Below are positions 1-5,988 of a stretch of DNA of 8,565 bases, piece after piece. This DNA is from an uncultured Clostridium sp. (GTDB lineage Bacteria > Bacillota > Clostridia > Lachnospirales > Lachnospiraceae), in assembly GCA_900551225.1 (NCBI GenBank), contig URUZ01000249.1, forward strand, positions 1-8,565, given 5' to 3'. The notes under the pieces were generated by a model. It saw only the letters and a list, made by a program, of their open reading frames with translations. It did no database searches and was not told where the DNA came from. A program made the position numbers and the translations under genes. The first letter of the stretch is position 1; every line of letters begins with the position of its first letter.

Positions 1-15
1 ACATAAAAGAATTGT

Positions 16-54
16 AAAAAAAATCCTCCCGCCCAATAAATGGCAGGAGGATTT
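16..54 (-). terminator. Intrinsic terminator of the citDEF operon
   Basis: A 9-bp perfect stem (AAATCCTCC at 21-29 pairing with GGAGGATTT at 46-54) is extended inward, past one C/A mismatch, by GCC/GGC around an 8-nt loop. Read on the minus strand, the stem is followed at once by a run of eight T (complement of 16-23). It lies 15 bases past the citF stop codon, so it closes the citrate lyase operon and argues against further co-transcribed genes downstream. Confidence 0.93.
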
Positions 55-69
55 CCGTATTCACTTAAT

Positions 70-1629
70 CTAATCAAATTCGTAAGGCTTAATCTCCCTT
101 ACCACATCCAGAACCGTTCCGTCCCTATTCTCAATAATGCCCACAACCCGGTCCTTAAACTGGATTTCCTCAGGTTCTCCCACAATGGAGTAAGCGATGT
201 CCCGCAGCTCCTCAATGGTGCAGATGGGCAGCTTGGAATCCTTATACACTTCGATGAGATCCTGGCGCAGGGGATTGATGGCGATGCCGTAATCCGTCAC
301 CACAATGTCCACTGCCTCGCCTGGTGTCACCACTGTGACAACTTTGTCGCAGACAGTTGGAATGCGTCCCCGCACCAGCGGCGCCACAATTATGGAGCAA
401 TTGGAGCCGGCAGAGGTGTCGGGATGGCCGCCCGGGGCCCCTCTGACGATACCGTCTGAGCCGGTCACTACGTTCACATTATAGTCCACATCCACTTCCA
501 GCGCCCCCAGAATCACGAAATCCAGCTTGTTGACAAATGCCCCCTTGTTCATGGGATTGGCATACTCGGAAGTGGAGATCTCATAGTGGCACGGATGGTT
601 CTTAATGGACTCAATGGACCCCAGGTCAAATGCCTGGGCATTCACAATATTGCGCACCAGCCCCGCGTCCAGCAGGTCGCACATGGGCTTGGTGATCCCG
701 CCGATGGCAAAGCTCATCTTGATGTCATTTGCCTCCATAATGGGGCGCAGCATGGTGTTCACAGCCAGGGAAGCGCCTCCCGCGCCGGTCTGGAAGGAGA
801 ATCCGTCCTTGAAATAGGGAGATCCCGCGATCAGCTCCGTGCAGTATCTGGCCATCATCAGCTCCCGCACGTCCTTGGTCATACGCACTGCGTTGCTGAC
901 GATTTTGGCCGGGTTGCCGATCTCATCCACCAGGCACACATAGTCCACATCCACCATGGAGATGCTGGGCGGATAGTTGGGGAAGGGCACCAGACAGTCG
1001 GTGATCACCACCACATTGTCCGCATACTGGGCGTCTACCACAGAGTAGGAGAGCACGCCGCAGTCACTCTTGCCGCCCACACCTCTGGCGTTGCCGTACT
1101 CATCGGAGGTGGGAGCACCGATAAATGCGATGTCAATATGCACATCCCCCTCCTCGATGGCCCGCACACGCCCGCCGTGGGAGCGGATGATAGCCGGATT
1201 CTTCAGCTTTCCAAAGGAGATGGCCTCCCCGATCTTGCCCCGCACGCCGGAGGACTGGATTCCGGTCACGATGCCCTGGTCAATGTACTCTGCCACAGGA
1301 TCATGGGCCGCACCCAGGGAGCTGGCGCAGATGGTGATGTCCTTTACGCCCATGGCCGCAACCTCAGCCATAACCATATTAACAATATAATCCCCGTCCC
1401 GGAAATGATGGTGGAAGGAGAGTACCATGCCGTCCTTCAGCCCACATTTCTCCAGGGCTTCGCGGATGGAGGACACCATCTTATCCTGGTCCGGGTCCAC
1501 CACCGCGCGGACGGTGGGAGCCGCCTTGTGGTATCTGGCGTTGTCCCTGCTGTATGATCCCTTGAATCCCTCTTTGTTGTATTTTGCAAGGATTTCGTCG
1601 GGAATTTCGCGTCCAACTTTATTAATCAT
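70..1629 (-). CDS. citF: Citrate lyase alpha subunit (citrate:acetyl-ACP transferase)
   Basis: CitF exchanges the acetyl group on the acyl carrier subunit CitD for citrate, giving citryl-ACP and acetate; it works in the cytoplasmic CitDEF complex of anaerobic citrate fermentation. The 519-residue product has the full length usual for CitF. Visible family features include FHHHFRDGD (72-80), GAPTSDEYGNARGV (171-184), the glycine-rich TGAGGASLAV (281-290), GAPGGHPD (397-404) and VTDYGIAINP (444-453) typical of CoA-transferase-type folds. The ATG directly follows the citE stop (TAA-ATG), and a GAGGGGG ribosome site lies inside the citE tail, so translation is coupled to citE. The stop is TAG, followed by the operon terminator. 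Identification rests on sequence recognition and on the D-E-F gene order; no key region appears to be missing. Confidence 0.95.
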   Translation of the reverse strand: MINKVGREIPDEILAKYNKEGFKGSYSRDNARYHKAAPTVRAVVDPDQDKMVSSIREALEKCGLKDGMVLSFHHHFRDGDYIVNMVMAEVAAMGVKDITICASSLGAAHDPVAEYIDQGIVTGIQSSGVRGKIGEAISFGKLKNPAIIRSHGGRVRAIEEGDVHIDIAFIGAPTSDEYGNARGVGGKSDCGVLSYSVVDAQYADNVVVITDCLVPFPNYPPSISMVDVDYVCLVDEIGNPAKIVSNAVRMTKDVRELMMARYCTELIAGSPYFKDGFSFQTGAGGASLAVNTMLRPIMEANDIKMSFAIGGITKPMCDLLDAGLVRNIVNAQAFDLGSIESIKNHPCHYEISTSEYANPMNKGAFVNKLDFVILGALEVDVDYNVNVVTGSDGIVRGAPGGHPDTSAGSNCSIIVAPLVRGRIPTVCDKVVTVVTPGEAVDIVVTDYGIAINPLRQDLIEVYKDSKLPICTIEELRDIAYSIVGEPEEIQFKDRVVGIIENRDGTVLDVVREIKPYEFD

Positions 1630-2532
1630 TTATAAATCCCCCTCATATACGCCTGATGCTTTTGCCAACTGGATGGTTCTCATAGCGCCCTCGTAGAATG
1701 CGATGTCAATCATCTTGCCGTCCACGGTGAACACGCCGATGCCCATAGCCTTCTTCTCATCGATCTCCCGCACCACCTTCTCGGCGAAGATGATCTCCTT
1801 CTGGCTGGGAGTAAAGATCTGATGGACGATGTCGATCTGCCGTGGATTGACCAGTGACTTGCCGTCAAAACCCATCATTTTGATCATCCGCACTTCCTTT
1901 TCAAAGCTCTCCATGTCATCTAAGTTGGTAAACACCGTGTCAAAACACTGCACGCCCGCCGCCCGGGCCGCGATGATCATGTGCTGTCTGGCTCCGGCCA
2001 GCTCCACGCCGGTTCCTGAGATCACGGTCTGGAGATCCTTGGTGTAGTCGCCGCCGCTTAAGGCGATTCCGAAGAGCCGTTCTGAGGACTCGCAGATCTC
2101 CAGGGTGTTCAGCACGCCTCTGGTGGACTCGATGGCAGCCATCAGAAGAGTTCTGCCCTCGGGAACGCCGAATTCCTTCTCAGCCGCTGTTACAGCTTCC
2201 TCCACTGTGTGTACGTTGGCCGCGGACTCTGTCTTGGCAATACGGATTGTATCCGCTCCGCCTGCCACGCAGACGCGGATATCCTCTTTCCAGTGAGGGG
2301 TATCCAGGCCGTTGATGCGCACCACGCGCTCCACGCCGCGGTAGTTGATCTCCTTCAGCGCGTGGAACAGGGAATAGCGGGCAGCATCCTTCTGGTTCTC
2401 GGCCACGGCATCCTCCAGATCCAGCATGATGGAATCCGGTTTGTAAATATATGGGTCCTTAATCAGCCCAGGCTTCTGGCAGTTCAAGAACATCATGGAT
2501 CTTCTCAGTCTCTTTTTACCTGGATGGATCAT
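1630..2532 (-). CDS. citE: Citrate lyase beta subunit (citryl-ACP lyase)
   Basis: CitE cleaves citryl-ACP to oxaloacetate and acetyl-ACP, closing the citrate lyase cycle. The 300-residue protein is the normal size for the HpcH/HpaI-type TIM-barrel family. Recognisable elements in order: RRSMMFLN near the N-terminus (10-17), DLEDAV (38-43), VRING (71-75, with the substrate-contacting Arg), IES (134-136, acidic metal/CoA region), GGDYT (160-164) and FDGKSLVNPRQ (222-232). The segment after RRSMMF reads LNCQKPGL where proteobacterial CitE usually has a VPG-type motif; I take this as a clostridial variant, not damage. The start ATG overlaps the citD stop as ATGA, showing translational coupling. 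It sits between citD and citF, the standard order of citrate lyase operons. Confidence 0.95.
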   Translation of the reverse strand: MIHPGKKRLRRSMMFLNCQKPGLIKDPYIYKPDSIMLDLEDAVAENQKDAARYSLFHALKEINYRGVERVVRINGLDTPHWKEDIRVCVAGGADTIRIAKTESAANVHTVEEAVTAAEKEFGVPEGRTLLMAAIESTRGVLNTLEICESSERLFGIALSGGDYTKDLQTVISGTGVELAGARQHMIIAARAAGVQCFDTVFTNLDDMESFEKEVRMIKMMGFDGKSLVNPRQIDIVHQIFTPSQKEIIFAEKVVREIDEKKAMGIGVFTVDGKMIDIAFYEGAMRTIQLAKASGVYEGDL

Positions 2533-2828
2533 CGAATGTCACCTCCCCATGGCAGGTTCTCCGTCATATCATTGGAACGGTATACAGCGCACTCCACGCG
2601 GGCTTTCAGCGTGCAGTCCAGCGCCCCCTTGTCGATGACAGTTACCTTGGCATTTTCTACATTCAGATGCTCCAATGTGGCCAGAACAGTCTGCCTGATC
2701 TGTTTTCCGAACTGGTGGATGACGTTGCTCTCAATGGATAGCTCCAGACTGCCGTTGCCCGGCTCCACAGTTACCTGTGCGTCGCTGGATTCCAGAGTGC
2801 CTGCCATCGCTGCTTTTTGAATCAGCAT
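2529..2828 (-). CDS. citD: Citrate lyase acyl carrier protein (gamma subunit)
   Basis: CitD carries the 2'-(5''-phosphoribosyl)-3'-dephospho-CoA prosthetic group to which acetyl and citryl groups are bound during the lyase cycle. The 99-residue product matches the family length. It begins with the conserved AGTLESSD block (residues 9-16), in which Ser14 is the expected attachment site, and contains DKGALDC near residues 65-71, also typical of the family. The start is supported by AAGGAGGGG at 2833-2841, with its core about 6 nt before the ATG. It is the first lyase gene of the minus-strand operon and overlaps citE by 4 bp. Attachment of the cofactor needs CitG and CitX, neither of which is in the window. 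Confidence 0.94.
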   Translation of the reverse strand: MLIQKAAMAGTLESSDAQVTVEPGNGSLELSIESNVIHQFGKQIRQTVLATLEHLNVENAKVTVIDKGALDCTLKARVECAVYRSNDMTENLPWGGDIR

Positions 2829-2906
2829 GTTGCCCCTCCTTGTTGTGTGCGGTGAATCACCGGCTGAATATGGGATTCCTCGCTTGCTGTGTGATTTGAT
2901 AAGCTT

Positions 2907-2936
2907 AGATTACCATACTTTTGAGGAGGGTTCCAA
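2907..2936 (-). promoter_or_regulatory. Possible promoter of citDEF
   Basis: On the minus strand TTGGAA (2931-2936) and TAATCT (2907-2912) are separated by 18 bp and lie about 80-110 bp ahead of the citD ATG, downstream of the 2953-2978 hairpin. Both hexamers are imperfect, as would fit an activator-dependent promoter under LysR control. This is a weak, by-eye assignment. Confidence 0.3.
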
Positions 2937-2952
2937 TATGATTGTATAAATA

Positions 2953-2978
2953 GAAGTATAGGCATTTGCCTATACTTC
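2953..2978 (-). terminator. Perfect 12-bp hairpin between lysR genes and citD
   Basis: GAAGTATAGGCA (2953-2964) pairs exactly with TGCCTATACTTC (2967-2978) around TT. It starts 11 bases past the stop of the regulator ending at 2990. On the minus strand it is followed by TATTTATACAATC, only moderately T-rich, so termination or attenuation is likely but not certain. Because it is a symmetric 26-bp dyad lying upstream of citD, it could instead, or also, be a binding site for a LysR-type regulator. Confidence 0.6.
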
Positions 2979-2989
2979 ATAGCAGCTTC

Positions 2990-3922
2990 TTATGAGTACC
3001 TCTTTCTGAAAGCAGCCTGTTCCGCCAGCAGCGTTTCCTTCAGCAGCATCGAAAACTGCCGGACCCCTACCGAGCGGTAGTGGGAGAAGGGATAGCCCAG
3101 CGCCAGGGGACGGGAGCAGCCCTCCCCGCCGATGGAGTAGTAGTCCAGCTGGTAGGATGGGTCTGTAAATGTCTCCGGCAGAAACGTGATCCCCATACCA
3201 GCGGAGGCCAGCCGGGCAATCAGGGTCAGGTTCTGGAAGGTCAGGGACCTGGCAGGGCGGAACTGGCAGCGGCTGAACAGCTCGTTGGCGAAGTCATACA
3301 GGCGGTTGTTGATATCGTATAGAAGGAAGGTGTTGTCCGCCAGCTCTTTAGGATCAATCCAGGGCAGCCTGCCCGGCTGTCGGTGGATCTCGGCTGTCAG
3401 AGGCATGTCCCTGGGGACGGCCAGCACGATCTCCTCGTCCATAAAGACCTCGCAGTCCAGGGCGTGGTTGGTTAGAGGGGGAATGAGGATGCCCAGGTCA
3501 ATGCTGCCTTTTTGCAGCTCATATTCCAGATCCTTGGTGCGTTTCTCCACAATGTTCACTTTCATCTGGGGATACCGCCGGCTGAACTCCGGCAGCACGT
3601 GGGGCAGCAGGAAAGGAGCTCTCTGGGCGGAAACGGCAAACACAATGGTGCCGTTTAAATTCTCCGTCATGTCTGCCAGCCGGTTTCTCATATCCCGCTC
3701 CAGCCCCAGGATGTTCCTGGCAGTGTCCAGAAAGATCCGGCCCTCACCCGTCAGCTTCAGCCCCTGCTTGGTGCGGATGAAGATGGGGGAACCCAGATCA
3801 TCCTCGTACTTTTTGAGGAACTGGCTGAGGGTGGGCTGGGAGATGTAGAGCCGCTTGGAGGCGGCTGAGATGCTCTTCAGCTCCTCGATGGCAAACAGAT
3901 AATTGATATTTTTAATGTCCAT
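2990..3922 (-). CDS. LysR-family transcriptional regulator, second of a tandem pair
   Basis: A 310-residue LysR-type regulator of normal length. The N-terminal winged helix-turn-helix spans about residues 1-60 (SISAASKRLYISQPTLSQFLKKYEDDLG around 17-44, then the usual F.RT..G..LT.EG). An effector-binding periplasmic-binding-protein-like domain follows from about residue 92 to the end. The effector is not readable from sequence; citrate or a related tricarboxylate is the obvious guess from its place between a CitMHS transporter operon and citDEF. Its ATG lies inside the end of the upstream regulator gene (11-bp overlap), with AAGGAGG at 3932-3938 and a 9-nt spacer, so the two are co-transcribed. 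It is clearly paralogous to its neighbour: both share the SQFLK.YE, QGLK.T.EG and S..R.PFLLP segments. A 26-bp hairpin separates it from citD. Confidence 0.9.
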   Translation of the reverse strand: MDIKNINYLFAIEELKSISAASKRLYISQPTLSQFLKKYEDDLGSPIFIRTKQGLKLTGEGRIFLDTARNILGLERDMRNRLADMTENLNGTIVFAVSAQRAPFLLPHVLPEFSRRYPQMKVNIVEKRTKDLEYELQKGSIDLGILIPPLTNHALDCEVFMDEEIVLAVPRDMPLTAEIHRQPGRLPWIDPKELADNTFLLYDINNRLYDFANELFSRCQFRPARSLTFQNLTLIARLASAGMGITFLPETFTDPSYQLDYYSIGGEGCSRPLALGYPFSHYRSVGVRQFSMLLKETLLAEQAAFRKRYS

Positions 3923-4868
3923 AGTGTTGCGCCTCCTTCAGGCGGAGAACCAGATTTTCATGCTGTTCCCGCAGTTTCTCCATCACCAGATCGGAAAATG
4001 CCTGGGCGGCCTTGGACAGATAACCTGCGGGCGGGTAGCCCAGCACCAGGGTCCGGTGCTGGCCCGAGGGGCCGATGGAGAGATAGGACAGCTCCTGCCT
4101 GGGGTCCACATAGGTCTCCGGGATGAAGGTCAGCCCCATGCCGGCCTCCGCCAGGCGGATCAGGGTCTCAAAGCTGTCGTGGGTCTGGGATACCCGGGGT
4201 TTGATCTGGTAGGTCTCGAATATCTTATCTGAAAAATCACTGAGCCTGTGGTTGATGCTGTACAGCAGGAATTCCTGGCCGCTCATGCTGGGATAATCCA
4301 CCCACATGCGCCCTGTGTCCTTGTCCCGCTTCGCCTCAGACAGAATGGGGTGTCCTGTGGGCGCGGCCAGCAGTATCTCCTCCTCCATGACCTTCAGATA
4401 GGGTATGTCCGGGTTCTCCAGGGGCAGGCTTAAAAATGCCACATCCACATGGCCCTCGGTCAGCAGCCGTTCCTGCTTATGCATGTGCGCCTCTGTGATG
4501 GAGACTTCAATATTGGGATATTTCTTTCTGAAAGCGGGAATCACAAGGGGCAGCAGAAAGGGCGAGCGGAAGGAGGACAGGGAGAAGATCACCTTCCCGC
4601 GGTTCAGCTGGCTCAGCTCCATCAGGTGGTTGTTCAGGTTGCGCTGAAGCCTTGTGATCTGCCGCGCCGTGTGGATGTAGAGCTCCCCCTCCCGCGTGGG
4701 CTTTAAGCCCTGGGGCGTCCGCAGAAACAGGGTGTAGCCGCACTGCGCCTCATAATTTTTTAAAAACTGGCTGAGGGAGGACTGGGCGATGAAGAGGTGC
4801 TGGGCGGCCTTGGAGAGGCTTCCATACTCCGCAATACCGAGAATATATTGAATTTCCTTTAATTCCAT
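3912..4868 (-). CDS. LysR-family transcriptional regulator, first of a tandem pair
   Basis: A 318-residue LysR-type regulator. The DNA-binding domain (residues 1-60) contains the helix-turn-helix SLSKAAQHLFIAQSSLSQFL (17-36) and then RTPQGLKPTREGE; the effector domain runs from about residue 92. I place the start at 4868, not at the in-frame ATG at 4949. MELKEIQYILGIAEYGSLSKAA is the normal beginning of this family, AGGAG at 4876-4880 sits 7 nt upstream, and the longer form would add 27 residues with no family counterpart and begin almost at the predicted transcription start. The gene diverges from the hydrolase/transporter operon, the classic arrangement for a LysR regulator and its target, and is followed by its paralogue and then citDEF. 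The effector is unknown; citrate is inferred from context. Confidence 0.9.
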   Translation of the reverse strand: MELKEIQYILGIAEYGSLSKAAQHLFIAQSSLSQFLKNYEAQCGYTLFLRTPQGLKPTREGELYIHTARQITRLQRNLNNHLMELSQLNRGKVIFSLSSFRSPFLLPLVIPAFRKKYPNIEVSITEAHMHKQERLLTEGHVDVAFLSLPLENPDIPYLKVMEEEILLAAPTGHPILSEAKRDKDTGRMWVDYPSMSGQEFLLYSINHRLSDFSDKIFETYQIKPRVSQTHDSFETLIRLAEAGMGLTFIPETYVDPRQELSYLSIGPSGQHRTLVLGYPPAGYLSKAAQAFSDLVMEKLREQHENLVLRLKEAQHYGH

Positions 4869-4875
4869 AGAATAG

Positions 4876-4880
4876 CTCCT
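4876..4880 (-). promoter_or_regulatory. Ribosome binding site that fixes the lysR start
   Basis: AGGAG on the minus strand, 7 nt before the ATG at 4866-4868. No comparable site precedes the upstream in-frame ATG at 4947-4949, so this decides the start of the first regulator. Confidence 0.8.
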
Positions 4881-4961
4881 GTTCTGTGGTTGTGGATATT
4901 GCCTATCGTATTTTCCGAAAGGTGGGTATGGTATATTCATATTATCCAAAAAAGTGATTCT

Positions 4962-4990
4962 ATATTATAATAAATCCAACTTGAAGTCAA
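4962..4990 (-). promoter_or_regulatory. Predicted promoter of the tandem lysR genes
   Basis: On the minus strand TTGACT (complement of 4985-4990) is followed after 17 bp by TAATAT (4962-4967). A perfect TATAAT (4964-4969) is also present but at a 15-bp spacing. Transcription would start near 4955 and leave a leader of about 85 nt before the lysR ATG. Confidence 0.55.
4963..4972. promoter_or_regulatory. TATTATAATA palindrome, possible shared -10 of divergent promoters
   Basis: This 10-bp perfect palindrome gives TATAAT on the plus strand (4966-4971) and on the minus strand (4964-4969). The plus-strand copy has no good -35 at the right distance (TATCCA at 4943-4948), which would fit an activator-dependent promoter for the hydrolase/transporter operon. 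The assignment of the plus-strand promoter is inference. Confidence 0.35.
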
Positions 4991-5034
4991 CATTTTGTAA
5001 AGGGCTTTAAGAGGAGAGACGGCCGTCCTTCCAC

Positions 5035-5198
5035 TAGAGCGTGTTAGAAAATTCATTTCCACCATCTGTACGCCCCACTTTGCGGTATATTTGTCCCGAA
5101 TTCAGGTTACGTAGCCCACTACGCGCCCTTCATTCGGGACAAATCTCCCACAAAGTGTGACGCACAGCTGACAGAAAGCAATATTCTAACACGCTCTA
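5035..5198. repeat. 164-bp long-palindrome element, ERIC- or MITE-like
   Basis: The two ends are exact 15-bp inverted repeats (TAGAGCGTGTTAGAA at 5035-5049; TTCTAACACGCTCTA at 5184-5198). The whole element folds without any gap: an 80-nt left arm (5035-5114), a 4-nt loop CCCA, and an 80-nt right arm (5119-5198), with 62 of 80 positions complementary by hand count. A perfect 13-bp inner block (ATTTGTCCCGAAT and its complement) and a 5-bp tip (CGTAG/CTACG) are included. Both ends begin and end with TA, as for elements inserted at TA dinucleotides (IS630/Tc1-type MITEs, ERIC sequences). It encodes no plausible protein. It ends 11 bases before the hydrolase ribosome site and has no T-run after it, so it is not an ordinary terminator. 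Its family is unidentified. Confidence 0.85.
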
Positions 5199-5221
5199 CA
5201 ACAAATGTCAGGAGATATGAA

Positions 5222-5965
5222 ATGTCCAGTAATTTAAAGATCACAGAAACATTAGACTGCACCAAACCGGCAGTCCTTATGATACCGGGAGGCATGGCGA
5301 CGCCTCCGGCCGTATTTGACGGCATAGCCCAGGAGATACCGTGGCAGTCCGCGGTGATTGACTGGAGCAGATCCCCCGGCCCCTGGGATATTGTGGAGCT
5401 GGGTAACCGGGTTGTGGAGCTGATTGAAGAACTGGGGCTGACCCGGGTGGTTGTGGCGGGATATTCCGCCGGAGGCGTGATGGCTATCCAGTCCGCCATT
5501 GCTGATGAGAACCACCGCATAGCAGGCCTGCTGCTGTCCAACACCGGCCCCTGCGCCATCGGACATGGCGATCCCGATCTGCCAAAGCGGATACAGGAAC
5601 AGTGGTTTTCCATGGAGCTGTTCGATCCGTTTATGGCCCGCTGCTTCTCCGGGCCGGTGGACCCGCAGCTGCGGGAGAAGATGATTGCCTATGCCAGGCA
5701 GGTGGACAAGGAAGTGGTATACCAGTCCTCCAAGACCCTGCGGGAACATGATCTGCGCCCCAATCTGGGGAAGATTACCTGTCCGGTGGTGATCGCCCAC
5801 GGCAGCCTGGATAAAACCCGCACCATGGAGCATGTTAAGATGCTTACAGACGGTATACCGGATACTGAGGTATTCCTGCTGAACGGCGGTCACACAATCA
5901 TGGTGGAGGACCATGAAAACTGGGTGGAAAAGCTGAATTATTTAATTCAAAAAGTAGATAAATAA
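5222..5965 (+). CDS. Alpha/beta hydrolase of unknown substrate in the citrate operon
   Basis: A 247-residue single-domain alpha/beta hydrolase with no signal peptide, so presumably cytoplasmic. An early IPGG (21-24) is the likely oxyanion-hole loop. The nucleophile elbow GYSAGG (80-85) gives Ser82. Asp197 in HGSLDKTRT and His224 in NGGHTIMVEDH complete the expected Ser-Asp-His triad. A short cap region lies at about 110-175. The start ATG is preceded by AGGAG at 5210-5214 with a 7-nt spacer. It is the first gene of a two-gene operon with the citrate transporter 23 bp downstream, and it diverges from the LysR pair. The fold is secure; the substrate is not. An ester or thioester hydrolase acting on a citrate-related compound is only a suggestion from context. 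The 5' leader probably includes the 164-bp palindrome. Confidence 0.88.
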   Translation: MSSNLKITETLDCTKPAVLMIPGGMATPPAVFDGIAQEIPWQSAVIDWSRSPGPWDIVELGNRVVELIEELGLTRVVVAGYSAGGVMAIQSAIADENHRIAGLLLSNTGPCAIGHGDPDLPKRIQEQWFSMELFDPFMARCFSGPVDPQLREKMIAYARQVDKEVVYQSSKTLREHDLRPNLGKITCPVVIAHGSLDKTRTMEHVKMLTDGIPDTEVFLLNGGHTIMVEDHENWVEKLNYLIQKVDK

Positions 5966-5988
5966 CATAAGAAAGAGGGGGAAAAAAC

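Noticed and set aside
586..1557. 323-codon plus-strand ORF inside citF
   Set aside because: It is antisense to a complete, well recognised citF. Long open antisense frames are common in GC-rich codon usage, and the product is His/Gly-rich with no family resemblance.
4869..4949. N-terminal extension of the first LysR gene from an upstream ATG
   Set aside because: The 27 extra residues have no LysR counterpart, the upstream ATG has no ribosome site and lies next to the predicted transcription start, while AGGAG precedes the ATG at 4868.
5035..5198. Palindrome as an intrinsic terminator or CRISPR-like repeat
   Set aside because: No T-run follows on the plus strand, and it is a single unit with no spaced repeats. 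No CRISPR array is seen anywhere in the window.
5119..5914. Minus-strand ORFs opposite the hydrolase (5119-5613 and 5252-5914)
   Set aside because: Both are shadows of the hydrolase gene; they lack ribosome sites and recognisable domains, and the first runs into the palindromic repeat.
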